The notes beneath the pieces were generated by a model. That model had not been told where the DNA came from and searched no databases. It saw nothing but the letters and a program-made list of their open reading frames with translations. Source: Sporisorium sorghi (taxonomy: Eukaryota > Basidiomycota > Ustilaginomycetes > Ustilaginales > Ustilaginaceae). From it: a stretch of DNA of 26,042 nt. This document shows, in pieces, positions 16,812 through 25,965 of this stretch (position 1 is its first letter; the number at the start of each line of letters is the position of its first letter). The DNA lies in contig JALCCG010000293.1 of NCBI GenBank assembly GCA_023212695.1, forward strand, positions 1 through 26,042, written 5' to 3'. The position numbers and the translations under genes are program-made.

Positions 16812-18725
16812 TTACATGCGCTCGAGCGGCGTGATCGTAAGCAAACGCAGCGCCGAGCCGAGCACGTCCTTGCAGCAGCGGAAGACAAACAGACGCGCCA
16901 GCGCCAGCTCCCGCTCCTGGCCCTTGACCAGCAGGAACTCCCAGCAGCTCGAAATCAGATGCGTCAAGCGGAACGCATACGTGACGATCGTCGACGGCTG
17001 GTGGTCCTTCATGGCCGCCTTGACAGTGTCGGGCCACTGGGCGATCAAGTAGACCAAGTCGCGTGCCTTGGGCTCGCTGATGAGCTCCAGGTTGATACTC
17101 GCCAAATCCAGCTGCTCGGTGGGCAGTTCGAGCGAGTCGGACTCCTTGGCTTTACGCTCGACCGAGCACAGACGCACGTGGTTGTACTGCAAGTACGGTC
17201 CCGTATCGCCCTCGAACGACAGCATGCGCGACCAGTCAAAGTTGTAGTTGTTGATGCGCTTCGACGCCATGTCCTGAATCTTGACTGCCGTCATGCCGAT
17301 GATATCGGCCGTGCGCTCTGGGTCCTCGACCTGCGCGTACTTCGCCTCGTTGGCCCGCATGACCTCGTGCATCTTATCGCGCGTCTCGTCGAGGATGTTG
17401 TCCAAAAACACAACCGTACCCTTGCGCGTCGACATGCCGAGGATCATGCCAAAGTTGATGTGCTGCAAACGCGACGTTTCCTTCTGCGCCCAGGGGTAGC
17501 CCATGAGCTCGAGCACCTTGAAGAACTGCGCCAGGTGCAGGTCCTGCTGCGATGCCACCACGTAGATCATCTTGTCAAACCCACTACCGTTGAACGACTT
17601 GTCGAAGCGCTGGGCAGCTTCGGCAATGTCGCGCGTGATGTACAAAGGCGTACCGTCGCGGCGCTCGATGACGGCTTTTTCGAGCTTGTAAGCGGTCAGG
17701 TCGGCGAGGGTGGCGCCGTTGTCTTCCTTGGAGACGAAAGGCATCTGACGCAGCTGCTCGAGCGAACGAGCAATGTTCTCCTTCTTAACCTGCGATTCGC
17801 CCGAGTAGACGTCGAACTGGATGTTGAGTCGCTCGTACACCTCGATGTACTTTTTAATCGACAGATCGCGGAACTTCTGCCACAGCGCCAAACACTCCTC
17901 GTCGCCATCCTCCATCCCCTTAAAGTAACGTCGCGCCTCGTCGTGGATCTTCTCCCCCTGCCCGTCCTCCTCAACACCCGCCAGCTGGTTGATCTTGACA
18001 TACACCTCGAACAGCGTATTCACCGCGTCGTCCTGCAACCGCTGCTCATCCCCAAACATCTTCCAACCCACCGCAAGCAGGCCGAACTGCTTACCCCAGT
18101 CACCCAAATAGTTGTACTTCTGCACGTTCCACGCACTCGCCTTGTACAGGTTGGACAGGAACGCGCCGATGATCGTCGAACGCAGGTGACCCGCGTGGAA
18201 CGGCTTGGCGATGTTGGGCGATGAGAACTCGACGATGATGTTCTTGCCCTCGCCGTCGCGGTTTGTGCCGTAGCTGGGCTGTGCGTTGCGGTGCTCGTCC
18301 CGGGGAGCGCCGTAGCCGTGCGTCATGACGTGCACCGTCTGCAGCGTGAGCTTGATCAACGTCTTGTCGTTCAAAAAGTAGTGCAGGAAGGGTCCCTTGG
18401 GCTCGACCTTGCTCAGGAACTCGTTGGGCTTGAACGCAGCCGCCGCCTTCTCCGAGATCTCCTGCGGCTTGCCCGGAAGCTTGAATCGAGGCACAGCAAC
18501 CGTGTAGTCACCCACCTTGCCCGTACCCACAGCGGCGAGCGCAGCATTCATGTCTACTCCCAGCGACTCGGACACATGCTGCGCAATGGCAATGCGGAAA
18601 CTGTCGAGCGGAGCACGCTTGATGTCCGTCCCAGCCAAGTTGGGCAGCTGCGGCAGCTCGGCCAGGTAGGGTGCGCCGTTGAACGATGCGGGCGACGGCA
18701 CGAGGGCGATGTTCGCAGCAGCCAT
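16812..18725 (-). CDS. arginyl-tRNA synthetase (cytosolic form from the AUG, probable mitochondrial form from an upstream AUU)
   Basis: The AUG-started protein has 637 residues and is intronless. It is a class I synthetase charging tRNA-Arg. An N-terminal Add1-type domain (~1-140) precedes the HIGH box, here HAGH (177-180) in IAKPFHAGHLRST. Then come YLGDWGKQFG, the degenerate KMSKS region GMSTRKGTVVF typical of eukaryotic ArgRS, the LQYNHVRL helix of the anticodon-binding domain, and the classic C-terminus ITPLERM. The ATG at 18725 (ACCATGG context) gives a plausible cytosolic start. The frame upstream stays open for 56 codons with presequence-like composition and no ATG (annotated separately). 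Yeast has separate cytosolic and mitochondrial ArgRS genes; here one gene may do both jobs, which is inference. Confidence 0.97.
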   Translation of the reverse strand: MAAANIALVPSPASFNGAPYLAELPQLPNLAGTDIKRAPLDSFRIAIAQHVSESLGVDMNAALAAVGTGKVGDYTVAVPRFKLPGKPQEISEKAAAAFKPNEFLSKVEPKGPFLHYFLNDKTLIKLTLQTVHVMTHGYGAPRDEHRNAQPSYGTNRDGEGKNIIVEFSSPNIAKPFHAGHLRSTIIGAFLSNLYKASAWNVQKYNYLGDWGKQFGLLAVGWKMFGDEQRLQDDAVNTLFEVYVKINQLAGVEEDGQGEKIHDEARRYFKGMEDGDEECLALWQKFRDLSIKKYIEVYERLNIQFDVYSGESQVKKENIARSLEQLRQMPFVSKEDNGATLADLTAYKLEKAVIERRDGTPLYITRDIAEAAQRFDKSFNGSGFDKMIYVVASQQDLHLAQFFKVLELMGYPWAQKETSRLQHINFGMILGMSTRKGTVVFLDNILDETRDKMHEVMRANEAKYAQVEDPERTADIIGMTAVKIQDMASKRINNYNFDWSRMLSFEGDTGPYLQYNHVRLCSVERKAKESDSLELPTEQLDLASINLELISEPKARDLVYLIAQWPDTVKAAMKDHQPSTIVTYAFRLTHLISSCWEFLLVKGQERELALARLFVFRCCKDVLGSALRLLTITPLERM

Positions 18726-18875
18726 GGTGGAGGTAGAGAAATGCAGATGTGCTGGCTGTTTGTAAGGGGATGTAGCTCGTAGCGATCCACCCAAAAGTGA
18801 TGGAGCAAGGAGAGTGGTGGAAGGGGACGAGCGGATGAAGGTGGAAGCCAGACGTCGGAGGGTGAATGCGGAAAT
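18726..18875 (-). other. putative AUU-initiated mitochondrial presequence (50 codons) ahead of arginyl-tRNA synthetase
   Basis: The minus-strand frame of the synthetase is open from 18893 down to the ATG at 18725. An ATT at 18875-18873, preceded by ACC, starts a 50-codon leader. It begins with Ser-Ala-Phe-Thr-Leu-Arg-Arg-Leu, contains four Arg and one Lys, many Ser/Thr/Leu/Ala, and no Asp or Glu. An ACG at 18890-18888 is a second candidate start. No ATG exists in any frame between the TATA-like box and 18725. The leader composition is seen; its translation and import are inferred from precedents such as yeast GRS1 (UUG) and ALA1 (ACG). Confidence 0.55.
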
Positions 18876-18930
18876 GGTGCGTGAGAGCGTGCCTCAAAGG
18901 ATGGGCAGCGGCGTGTCTGTGTTGCGGGTG

Positions 18931-18936
18931 TATATA
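18931..18936 (-). promoter_or_regulatory. TATA-like box of the arginyl-tRNA synthetase gene
   Basis: TATATA, minus strand, lies 56 nt upstream of the candidate AUU start and about 206 nt upstream of the AUG. Transcripts starting ~30 nt downstream would include the whole open leader. Assigned by match and spacing only. Confidence 0.45.
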
Positions 18937-19589
18937 GGTGGTTCTTAGGAGTTGAATCGAGTCGAGTCAGAGACGGTTTTGCGTGATCGTGACAGGTTGA
19001 TGCTTGATGATGGTGACGATGATCGAGTGGCACAAAAAAATTCAACTTCTTTTTCTTTCTTCTGGAAAAAGTTTCATTTTTTTTTTTTTTTTTTTTTTAT
19101 TTTTTGGTCGAGGAGAACAGTTGCGTCAAAGCCGAATTTTTCTGACTCGACCCGATTTTGACGGTCAATGACCCGATCTGAGCGAGTGTGTCTCACGTGA
19201 TCTAGCCTGGTGCACCCACGCGTCGAGAGCAACATTCAAAGCCACAACACCCTGCGCCAAAATTGCCTTTTTCGATGGAAAAGCAATGAAAATTGGCTCG
19301 AAAAAATGTGTCACCCAAAAAAAAAAGAAAGAACAAAGACAATTCGAGTGGCGCTCTATCAGTCACTCAATCGGCTGTGGGGCAATCGCTTCCTTTGTGC
19401 GATTCAACCACCATCCTCATCATCGTCGTCGTCGTCGACGACCGAGTTTGAGTCTTGGCCATCGCACATCCAACCTTTTCGATACCCCCCCCCCCGGATC
19501 ATACCCTCTTCTGGACTCCACTCTCGTGGAAACTTTACGCGAATCACCGCGTCTTACGCAAACAAGCAAGTAAACGGATCTAGTCGCCA
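18937..19589. other. divergent upstream region between arginyl-tRNA synthetase and the coiled-coil gene
   Basis: No gene is supported. It contains a run of 22 T at 19077-19098, a compact group of short repeats at 19149-19200 (listed separately), an ACGCGT at 19218-19223 and a run of 11 C at 19485-19495. The segment 19260-19330 is A-rich. The 254-codon frame starting at 19210 runs through homopolymers and then out of frame into the coiled-coil gene, so I do not call it. Confidence 0.6.
19149..19200. promoter_or_regulatory. cluster of candidate binding sites (two GACCCGAT repeats, GGTCA inverted repeat, TCACGTGA)
   Basis: GACCCGAT occurs at 19149-19156 and again at 19170-19177, exactly 21 bp apart (two helical turns). 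GGTCA-A-TGACC, an inverted repeat, spans 19163-19173. TCACGTGA, a full palindrome containing the CACGTG E-box, is at 19193-19200. The cluster lies between two divergent genes. Binding proteins (for example a bHLH factor at CACGTG) are inferred only. Confidence 0.4.
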
Positions 19590-20296
19590 ATGGTCGTCCA
19601 ACGTACACCGCCACCGGTGCGTCGATCACCGCGCAAGGGCAGCGCACCCCCCTCCGAACCTTCATCACAAACACACTTGCAAAACATCGGCAAGATTGTT
19701 GCTTCGACACCTTCAACCGCGTCGCGAGCAGAGCCATCTACGTCAGTCGCACACACCGCCGCCTCGGACTTTCCCAGCCTGGATCAGATGGCTGCTGTTT
19801 CCAAGGAGCAGCGGTCTGTATCCCGTCCGACTACCAACCGCGCTGCCTTTGCTGCGTCCTTCCCTGCTGCTTCCACTTCCAATCTCGTGCCCAGCTCGCT
19901 GCCACGGCCGGCGGCCCAGGTGCGCAGCATCCAGCCAGAGAATCAGCACGACGACAACCAGCGTTCACGCGTAGCACGCAGCTCGCTCACCAACGGTGCC
20001 ATCCAACGCGTTCGCCAACAGGCAGGCGACGAGACTCCCCTCGGCGTTTCTCAGGCGAGGGCTGCGCGCCAAGCACTCGCCGCTGCTGCCTCGACCTCGA
20101 AAGCCAACGCGTCTCTGCTTGCGGATGACAGCGGCGACAGCACCGCTCAGCTCGTTCCAGGGCGTCGTGATGCCGCACTCAATCCACTTCTCGCCAATAT
20201 CGACGTCGAGAATCCACAGATGCCCAGCCTCGCCTCAGCACCCCCTTCGCAGCACACCAACTCCAACCACGGCCCGGCCTCTACCGCCGAGACGGC

Positions 20297-20329
<33 letters not shown>

Positions 20330-22433
20330 GTCCGCGTCACAAGCCAACATCTTTGGCACCGCCAACCGCCGCAATGGACGCGATCAGCCCATCGGCACAG
20401 CAGCAAGCACAGGTACCGCCTACGATTTCAGCAAGTACCTCGATGGAGAGCTCGACCCGTTCAACCGTGCCTCGCGTGCGAATCCGCGTCGAGAGTCGCG
20501 TCCCTTGCCCGCTCAACCGCAGCAGCTTGACGATAACGACAACCAGGACGACGACGCCGCCGCCGAGACGTCCGGGGATACCACTGCGCGTGGAGCTCTT
20601 GCTGTTCCTCCTGCGAACATTGTGTCGACGACGGCGCCCATCGCGTCCACTCCGCTGTTCAGCCGCGTCAAAGCAGCAGCCACCTCGACGCCGCGTATGA
20701 GTCCGCATGCCAGCCCGAGCGTCTCGAGCCGCAAGCTCGCCCACCTCTCCTCGCTCGCCAACGGCCACACCACGCCAAGTGCTGCTGCAAACACCGCTCA
20801 ATCCGCTGCCGCCGACGCCTCCGTCTCGCTCGCCTCGCACGCGCGCTTCGACCCAACCGCGCGCACCGACCGCATCCACACCATGGAGCTCGGCGAGCTG
20901 CGCAGGAAAGCCACCACCCTCTCGCGCCAGCTCTCGGCAGCCAACGACGCGCTTGCCTCCGCCAAGGAAGAATCCGAAGGCTGGGCGTCCGAATGCACCG
21001 GCTTGCAGGAGCAGCTCGCCGCTCTGAAAGCGACACATCAAGCTGCGCTGGCACGCGAGGCTCGCGCACGCACCGAGCTGCAGGTGCGTCTGGGCCAGTA
21101 CAAGATCGAGGCGGACGATCGGGCGTGGAAGCTGTTGGCGCAGAAGAGGCAGGCGTGTCTCATCGACGTGGCGCTGCAGCACGCCAAGAACGAGGCGACG
21201 TTCCATGAGGGTAGGTATTATGCGACGGAATCGGAGCTCGAGGGGCAGAAGGACGAACTGCGTATCCGGCTGATGTTGGAGAAGAAGCGCGCTGATCTGT
21301 TGGCGCTGCACGTCAAGGTTGCGCTGCGCGACGGTGCACGGTTGAAGAAGAGGCTTGGAGGGAAAACGACAGCGCTGCTCGAACTGCAAGCTGAGAACGA
21401 GAGGCTGGCCGAGCAGCTGCAAGACGCGCGTCGCTCAGCCGGACGCGCCGCCGACGACCAAGCAGCAGCCACAGCAGCTCGACTGCAACAGCAGCTGCAA
21501 GACGCACAGGCCGACATCGAAGCGCTCAACGAACGCGACGCCATGATGGCCGAGACGCGCAAGACGTGGAAAGCCGAGCGCAAGCAGCTCCTGGCGCAGG
21601 TCGAGGCGCTGACCGCATCGGCGCCTCCACCCAAAGCGGCAGAAGCACCACGCGCGCTCAAGAAATCGCTAGTTGCCACGCAGACGCTGACGCCGTCGTC
21701 GCCCGTGTACGCCAGGAAGAAGCGACCCATGCAGGGTGCTTCGGAGCTCGAGCCTCCGTCTGAGGATGAAGGTCACGCGGTGGCGCGCAAAGGCGCGGTC
21801 AAGTCGTCTACGATGCCGCTCGTGCCGTTTGCTCAGATGGCTCCGAGCAAGGCTGCTGCTTCCAAAAAGACGGTCAAGCCGGCGGCTGCGGCTGCGACGG
21901 TGTCCAAAAAGAAGAACTGGCGCGACGAAGTCGCCATCACCGACTCGTCCGACTCGGACTCGGACGGCATCCAGCGCAAGACCAGCAAGCGAGGCACCGC
22001 CAAACCCACCGCGAGCAAAAAGCTCAAGCCCTCCCAGGCTCTGGACAGCCCGAGCGCCGACCCGTCCGCGACGCCCGTCATCCGCACCACCAAACGCGCC
22101 CTCGCCAGCGACGACGACCTCGTCGGCCCTGCGGACTCCAGCGTGCTCGGCGCCAAGTTCGGGCGCGACCGCACCAACCTCGCACTCGGCGCCGGTAAGC
22201 CTAAGCCGGGCAAGGTGGACGTGGGCAGGAAGAAGAAGCGCAAGCTCCTCGGTGCGGGGGCAGGGGCGATGCAGTGGGGCGACGCCGCTGGGTTGGCACC
22301 GAATTTCGATATTCCGCTGGAGCTGAGCCCGATCAAGGCCGGTGCGGGGAAGGCTGGGAAAGCGGCAGCGGGGGGTGGGGCGGCGGCGTTTTTGACCGGG
22401 TTCGGGCTGCCCGGTAGGAATCCTTTTGCGTAG
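19590..22433 (+). CDS. unidentified coiled-coil protein, probably nuclear
   Basis: This 947-residue protein is intronless and I do not recognise it. The N-terminal ~430 residues are Ala/Ser/Pro-rich and low in predicted order. They begin with a basic, proline-rich TPPPVRRSPRKG and include a run of about twelve Ala encoded by (GCT)10 at 20298-20327. Residues ~430-675 form a long charged coiled coil starting at MELGELRRKATTLSRQL. The C-terminal ~270 residues are basic, with a Ser-Asp acidic patch (TDSSDSDSDG), a nuclear-localisation-type GRKKKRK (879-885), and an end that looks conserved: FDIPLELSPIK followed by Gly/Ala and FGLPGRNPFA. SP/TP sites and the layout would suit a chromosome, spindle or kinetochore protein, but that is a guess. 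Codon use is like the neighbours, so this is a real gene. Confidence 0.85.
20298..20327 (+). repeat. (GCT)10 tract encoding poly-Ala in the coiled-coil gene
   Basis: Ten perfect GCT units flanked by GCG codons give about twelve consecutive alanines in the low-complexity N-terminal half of the coiled-coil protein. Confidence 0.95.
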
Positions 22434-23182
22434 CGATTAGAGGTGTACCTTTCACTGTGTGCCTGGGTGGCGTGTCGAATGCGATGGTCTTGCTTGGATT
22501 GCGTGTCGGTGTGTGTGTGTTTGAGGATGGCAAACCTGTCTGCGTGTCTCGCTATGGCTCCATTCGAAGGTTGATGAGCCGGACGTGAGTGTGTGCTGAG
22601 TCTGCGCATCCCGACGATCCACTCGAGCACTTTGGATTGCGCTTTTTCAGGGGCGTAGCTACGCGTCGCGCCACTGATCTTCGCGACACAACAAAGATTT
22701 GTGCTTGCGCACCGCTCAACAGCGCTCTACCACCATCACATCTTTGACCAGCAATTGCACACGTTCTACATACATATCACACATCGAGTCGTATCCTCCA
22801 TGTTTGCGGAGATGCGATCGTTGAGTGTAGGATCCAGCCGGATCGTTTTGGGAATCGGGAGGCGTTCACGCTTGTATGCCACGACTCGAGGATGAGGTGC
22901 GCGCTTGGTTGAGGTCAAGAGGGAGGGCGAGTGGGAAGAAGAGATGGCGATAGAGAGGAATGGGTTGGCCTGCGACGAGGTGAAACGAATGAAATTGGCA
23001 GAAGGGGGAGAGGCGCGAAAGCGCGCAGACAAAGAGTTTGACGCTTCATTGCGCACGCACGCCCACCTTTGCGAATTGAATGCATTCCAGACGTCAAACA
23101 AGGCAGGCCAAAGGTGAGCATGTAGATGCCCATTTCAACTGTTCTCTCGAAAGCAGATCAACATATTGAGCCAGAGCAAGTT
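22434..23182. other. intergenic region between the coiled-coil gene and the GH54 gene (3' ends)
   Basis: No gene is supported; two short frames (22701-22895 plus, 22766-23101 minus) lack recognisable motifs and host-like codon use. Seen here are a short GT run near 22507-22520 and a 12-bp perfect palindrome GCGTAGCTACGC at 22653-22664, directly followed by ACGCGT overlap at 22661-22666. No remnant of a carbohydrate-binding domain for the neighbouring GH54 gene was seen. Confidence 0.55.
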
Positions 23183-24311
23183 TCAAGCGCTGTATCCAGC
23201 AGCGACGATATTAGCCTGCACCGCGTCCTCAGTCGCATCTGCGGGGTAGCCAGACGTAATCACGCCCTCATAAAACGTTCCCTGGCCGCTGTTGCTGTTG
23301 TCGCCACCAATACCCAGAATCACCGCGCCCTCCTTCTTCATCGGGTAGTACCCGCTCGGCCGCTGGCCGCTGTAGTGCGTCGTCAGGCCTCCGGACTGCG
23401 AGTTGCCGCTTCGAAGCGCCCACAGGTTGCTCGAGTCACCTTTCACTACAGCGGTGACGAAGCGAGACGTAATGCTCGGATCGTTGAGGTTCTGCTTCGG
23501 GTTGTAGCCCGAGAAGAGGCCGTCCTCCATGTCTGCCATCACCCACGGTCCATTTCCCGCTCCAGAACCCCAGTACGAGTTGTTGCCAAAGTAGATCGCT
23601 TCCATATGGCCAGCGCCCGTGTCGGTGTTGCTCGTCTCGGCGTTGCCGTAGTCGAAGCAGCATCCTGCCAAAGACAACGCGCGATTCACTCGTCAGCTTC
23701 CTATTCTCCCTTGCTCCTGGACGAGGCAAGCATCGCCTTATAGCGGAATCAGAAGGGGGATCAGACTCACCATCGTTGTAGTGCGTGCCGTCCAACACGG
23801 CATAAAGGCCCTCGGGCTCGTTGCCCGTCGCAATACCGTTCGTGTTATCGTTGCGGTAGCCCACTCCCGGCGACACATAGACACCATACGCCTTCTGCCC
23901 ATTCAGCGTCACGGGCGCCGCCGTCGCTGTGGCGAGGTAATCCCCACTTGCCGCGCCTCCATCCGGTGCGAGCGTCAGGTGGTTCCCCCGCCCGGACTGG
24001 TCGAAGATCTCCTTGATGTGGCACGTGGTGCCGCTGCAGAAGCTGTCCTGCGCGGCCGCGTCGGCGACGCTGCCGGCGGTGAGCGGCTGGATGGTGCGCA
24101 CGGCGTTGTCGGACGAGCGGATGACGGAGTACAGCGCGCCGGTGTAGGACGAGTACAGAGCGCGCGTGGTGCTGTGCGCTGCGACGCAGGGGGTGTTGCC
24201 GGACGCGTAGATGTCGCAGGGCCCACCGCTGGCGCCGGTGGCCGCGGGGACGGCGTGGACGCTGCTGGCGAGGGTGAGGGCTGTGAGGAGCAGGGCTTTG
24301 TTGAACGTCAT
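23183..24311 (-). CDS. secreted GH54 alpha-L-arabinofuranosidase, catalytic domain only
   Basis: Exon 1 (24311-23771) and exon 2 (23664-23183) encode 340 residues. GH54 enzymes release arabinose from arabinan and arabinoxylan of plant cell walls. A signal peptide (MTFNKALLLTALTLASSVHA) is followed by the catalytic domain, with CDIYASG, HSTTRALYSSYTG and GGDNSN. Cysteines 32/42, 92/97 and 182/183 match the spacing of the three disulfides of Aspergillus kawachii AbfB, including the unusual bond between adjacent cysteines. Glu227 (ADMEDGLFSG) and Asp302 (GIGGDN) are at about the spacing of its nucleophile and acid/base (recalled, not aligned). Splicing at G181 restores HYNDGCCFDYGN. The protein ends with the domain; the C-terminal CBM42 of AbfB is absent. 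A TATA-like box lies about 150 nt upstream of the ATG. Confidence 0.94.
23665..23770 (-). other. intron of the GH54 gene
   Basis: GT-AG intron of 106 nt with donor GTGAGT, branch site CTGAC (antisense of 23692-23696) about 28 nt before the TTTGGCAG acceptor. It splits the Gly181 codon just ahead of the conserved Cys-Cys pair. Confidence 0.92.
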
Positions 24312-24461
24312 CGCGAAAAATTTGGGGGGTAGGGAAGATCTTGAGGTAGGAGAGAAGGGGCAAGAGGTCGAGGCTAGGCAGCGTCAAGGGGAGACGGAGG
24401 AGGGCGGTACTTGTGAGGAGATGAATGTCAACCATTACGGATCCAGCTCGAAAGCGATACC

Positions 24462-24469
24462 CTTATATG
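24462..24469 (-). promoter_or_regulatory. TATA-like box of the GH54 gene
   Basis: The minus strand reads ACATATAAGG here, about 151 nt upstream of the GH54 ATG. It is the only good TATA match in the upstream region. Confidence 0.5.
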
Positions 24470-25633
24470 TCTCCCAAAAAGGGCTACGCACTCGGCAGAG
24501 AAGGAGCTCGCCCCCCCCCCCCCCCTTCGTCAACGACACCGCCTAGCTGTCTCACACACGTAGTCGACCCGACACAGCGAATGTCTTCCAGTCGCTCAGA
24601 CCATCAACCATGCTGATGACTACGAGATCTCCGGTTCAGAGAGATGTCCGTGCCGTCCCTTCCTCGTTTGGACTGCCGGCGGTGTTCCAGGGGATCGTCG
24701 TCTGCGGAAAGCCCTTTCTGCCGGTCGCTGTTCCTCCGGGTAAGGCACAACCCCACACCCCGCACTCTCGGGAAACACGAACGACCTCTCCCACCGTGCT
24801 TCATCGTGAATGCTTTCCCCCACCACACTGCGGCTCATTGAATTTGTCATCCCGCCCCACTCAGCCGGGTTCGGTGGTCTCACACCGACACCGATCGACG
24901 ATCCCACTCGAAGCTCGTCTCTCGAAAAATCTCCCCCTTGTCTGCTCTGCACACGGAGCGGCACACCACCCCCCTCAATCGTGCGCACTACATCGCTCGC
25001 ACACGATGCAGAAACGCAGCAGTCTTGCGCTCGATCCTCGAACAAAGATGACCGCAATGGACACAGCAACATGCAAGGATCAGGTTAGCGCCAGAGCATG
25101 CTGATTTCTTTTAGCGCCGGAAATCTTTTCCCCCGCAACGTTGGACCCCTGTCGACGAATTCGGCATGAAAGAAAAAGCTGCATCGTCGGCTTGCATGAT
25201 GGGTCCGCCGCCGCCGCCGCCGGGGTGTAGGAGACGGAGCATCCTGCGCCGGCGTTACGCAGGACAAGATCGGTCGGGTCTTGCTCGGCTACCTGCTCGA
25301 TAGCTGCTTGAAAAGGGTGTTGCGTGGGAGACTGCTTTTGCGTATGTGGGGTAGGCCCGGAAATCTCTTGTCTCGCCTGCGTTCATGCAGCGATCGACCC
25401 TTTCCCCCGGTACCGCCTCCCCAAAGTGGAACTCACCGAGCCCGCCACGACCGAAAGAAGATACAAGTGGGTCATGAGGCCTCGTGCATCGCACATCTCC
25501 CCTCGACGTGCACAGGAGACGTCAACGTGCTCCTCCGTGCGGCAATCTAACCTTGGCCGAGAGGCACGATCTCATCGCCTTCTGCTTCTGTAGAGTGTTT
25601 TTGGATTGCCGTACGGCGGCCGAGGCTTACGCT

Positions 25634-25964
25634 CTAAGTTACAGGGTCAGGACAATCGGGCCATGGATCGCAGTGGTGGAGCAAGTTGACGAGATGCGTC
25701 GGATTCGCGTGCTGACTGGGCGGGAAGAACAAGCTCCAGTTCGAGAGCCTTCGTTCTTGCTCCTCCTGCCTCGCTCCCATCGCCGGAGCCTCTTCTCCCA
25801 TGGAAGCATCGCCCTCAGTGCCGTCTACCTCCTGCTCTTCCTGCCTATTGTCTAGCTGTCGCTGCTGACAGTGATTGGCCTGCAGAACCCTCGCCCACCA
25901 CCCCTCCTTGGTCAGCGCGATCGCTTTGCGGCTCGCCACGCTCCTCTCCCCCTCCGCACCCTGC

Positions 25965-25965
<1 letters not shown>
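25634..25965 (-). other. possible C-terminal fragment of an unidentified gene running off the contig
   Basis: A minus-strand frame ends at 25634 and stays open to the poly-C run. Its first ~25 codons (near 25870-25940) have host-like C/G third positions (ASRKAIALTKEGWWARVLQA). The rest is Gln/Glu-rich and less biased. The nominal start at 25939 is GTG, so any real start would lie outside the window. I recognise no family, and it may equally be a chance frame. Confidence 0.2.

Larger units (their letters stand above)
24312..25965. other. GH54 upstream region and terminal region without identifiable genes
   Basis: The first ~200 bases are the GH54 leader and promoter. A run of 15 C occurs at 24511-24525. 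From ~24600 on there are several short overlapping frames on both strands, none with a recognised domain, signal peptide or repeat. I see no terminal inverted repeats, LTRs, telomere repeats or tRNA. The minus-strand frame at the far end is discussed separately. Confidence 0.5.

Noticed and set aside
22653..22666. 12-bp palindrome GCGTAGCTACGC overlapping ACGCGT (MCB-type box), and another ACGCGT at 19218-19223
   Set aside because: ACGCGT also occurs inside coding DNA here and is expected several times by chance in GC-rich sequence; the palindrome sits between 3' ends with no supporting context.
25150..25175. GTCGAC/GAATTC sites followed by a sequence resembling a cDNA-library adaptor
   Set aside because: Only partly matches the common adaptor and flanking DNA is genome-like; a chance occurrence is more likely than vector contamination.
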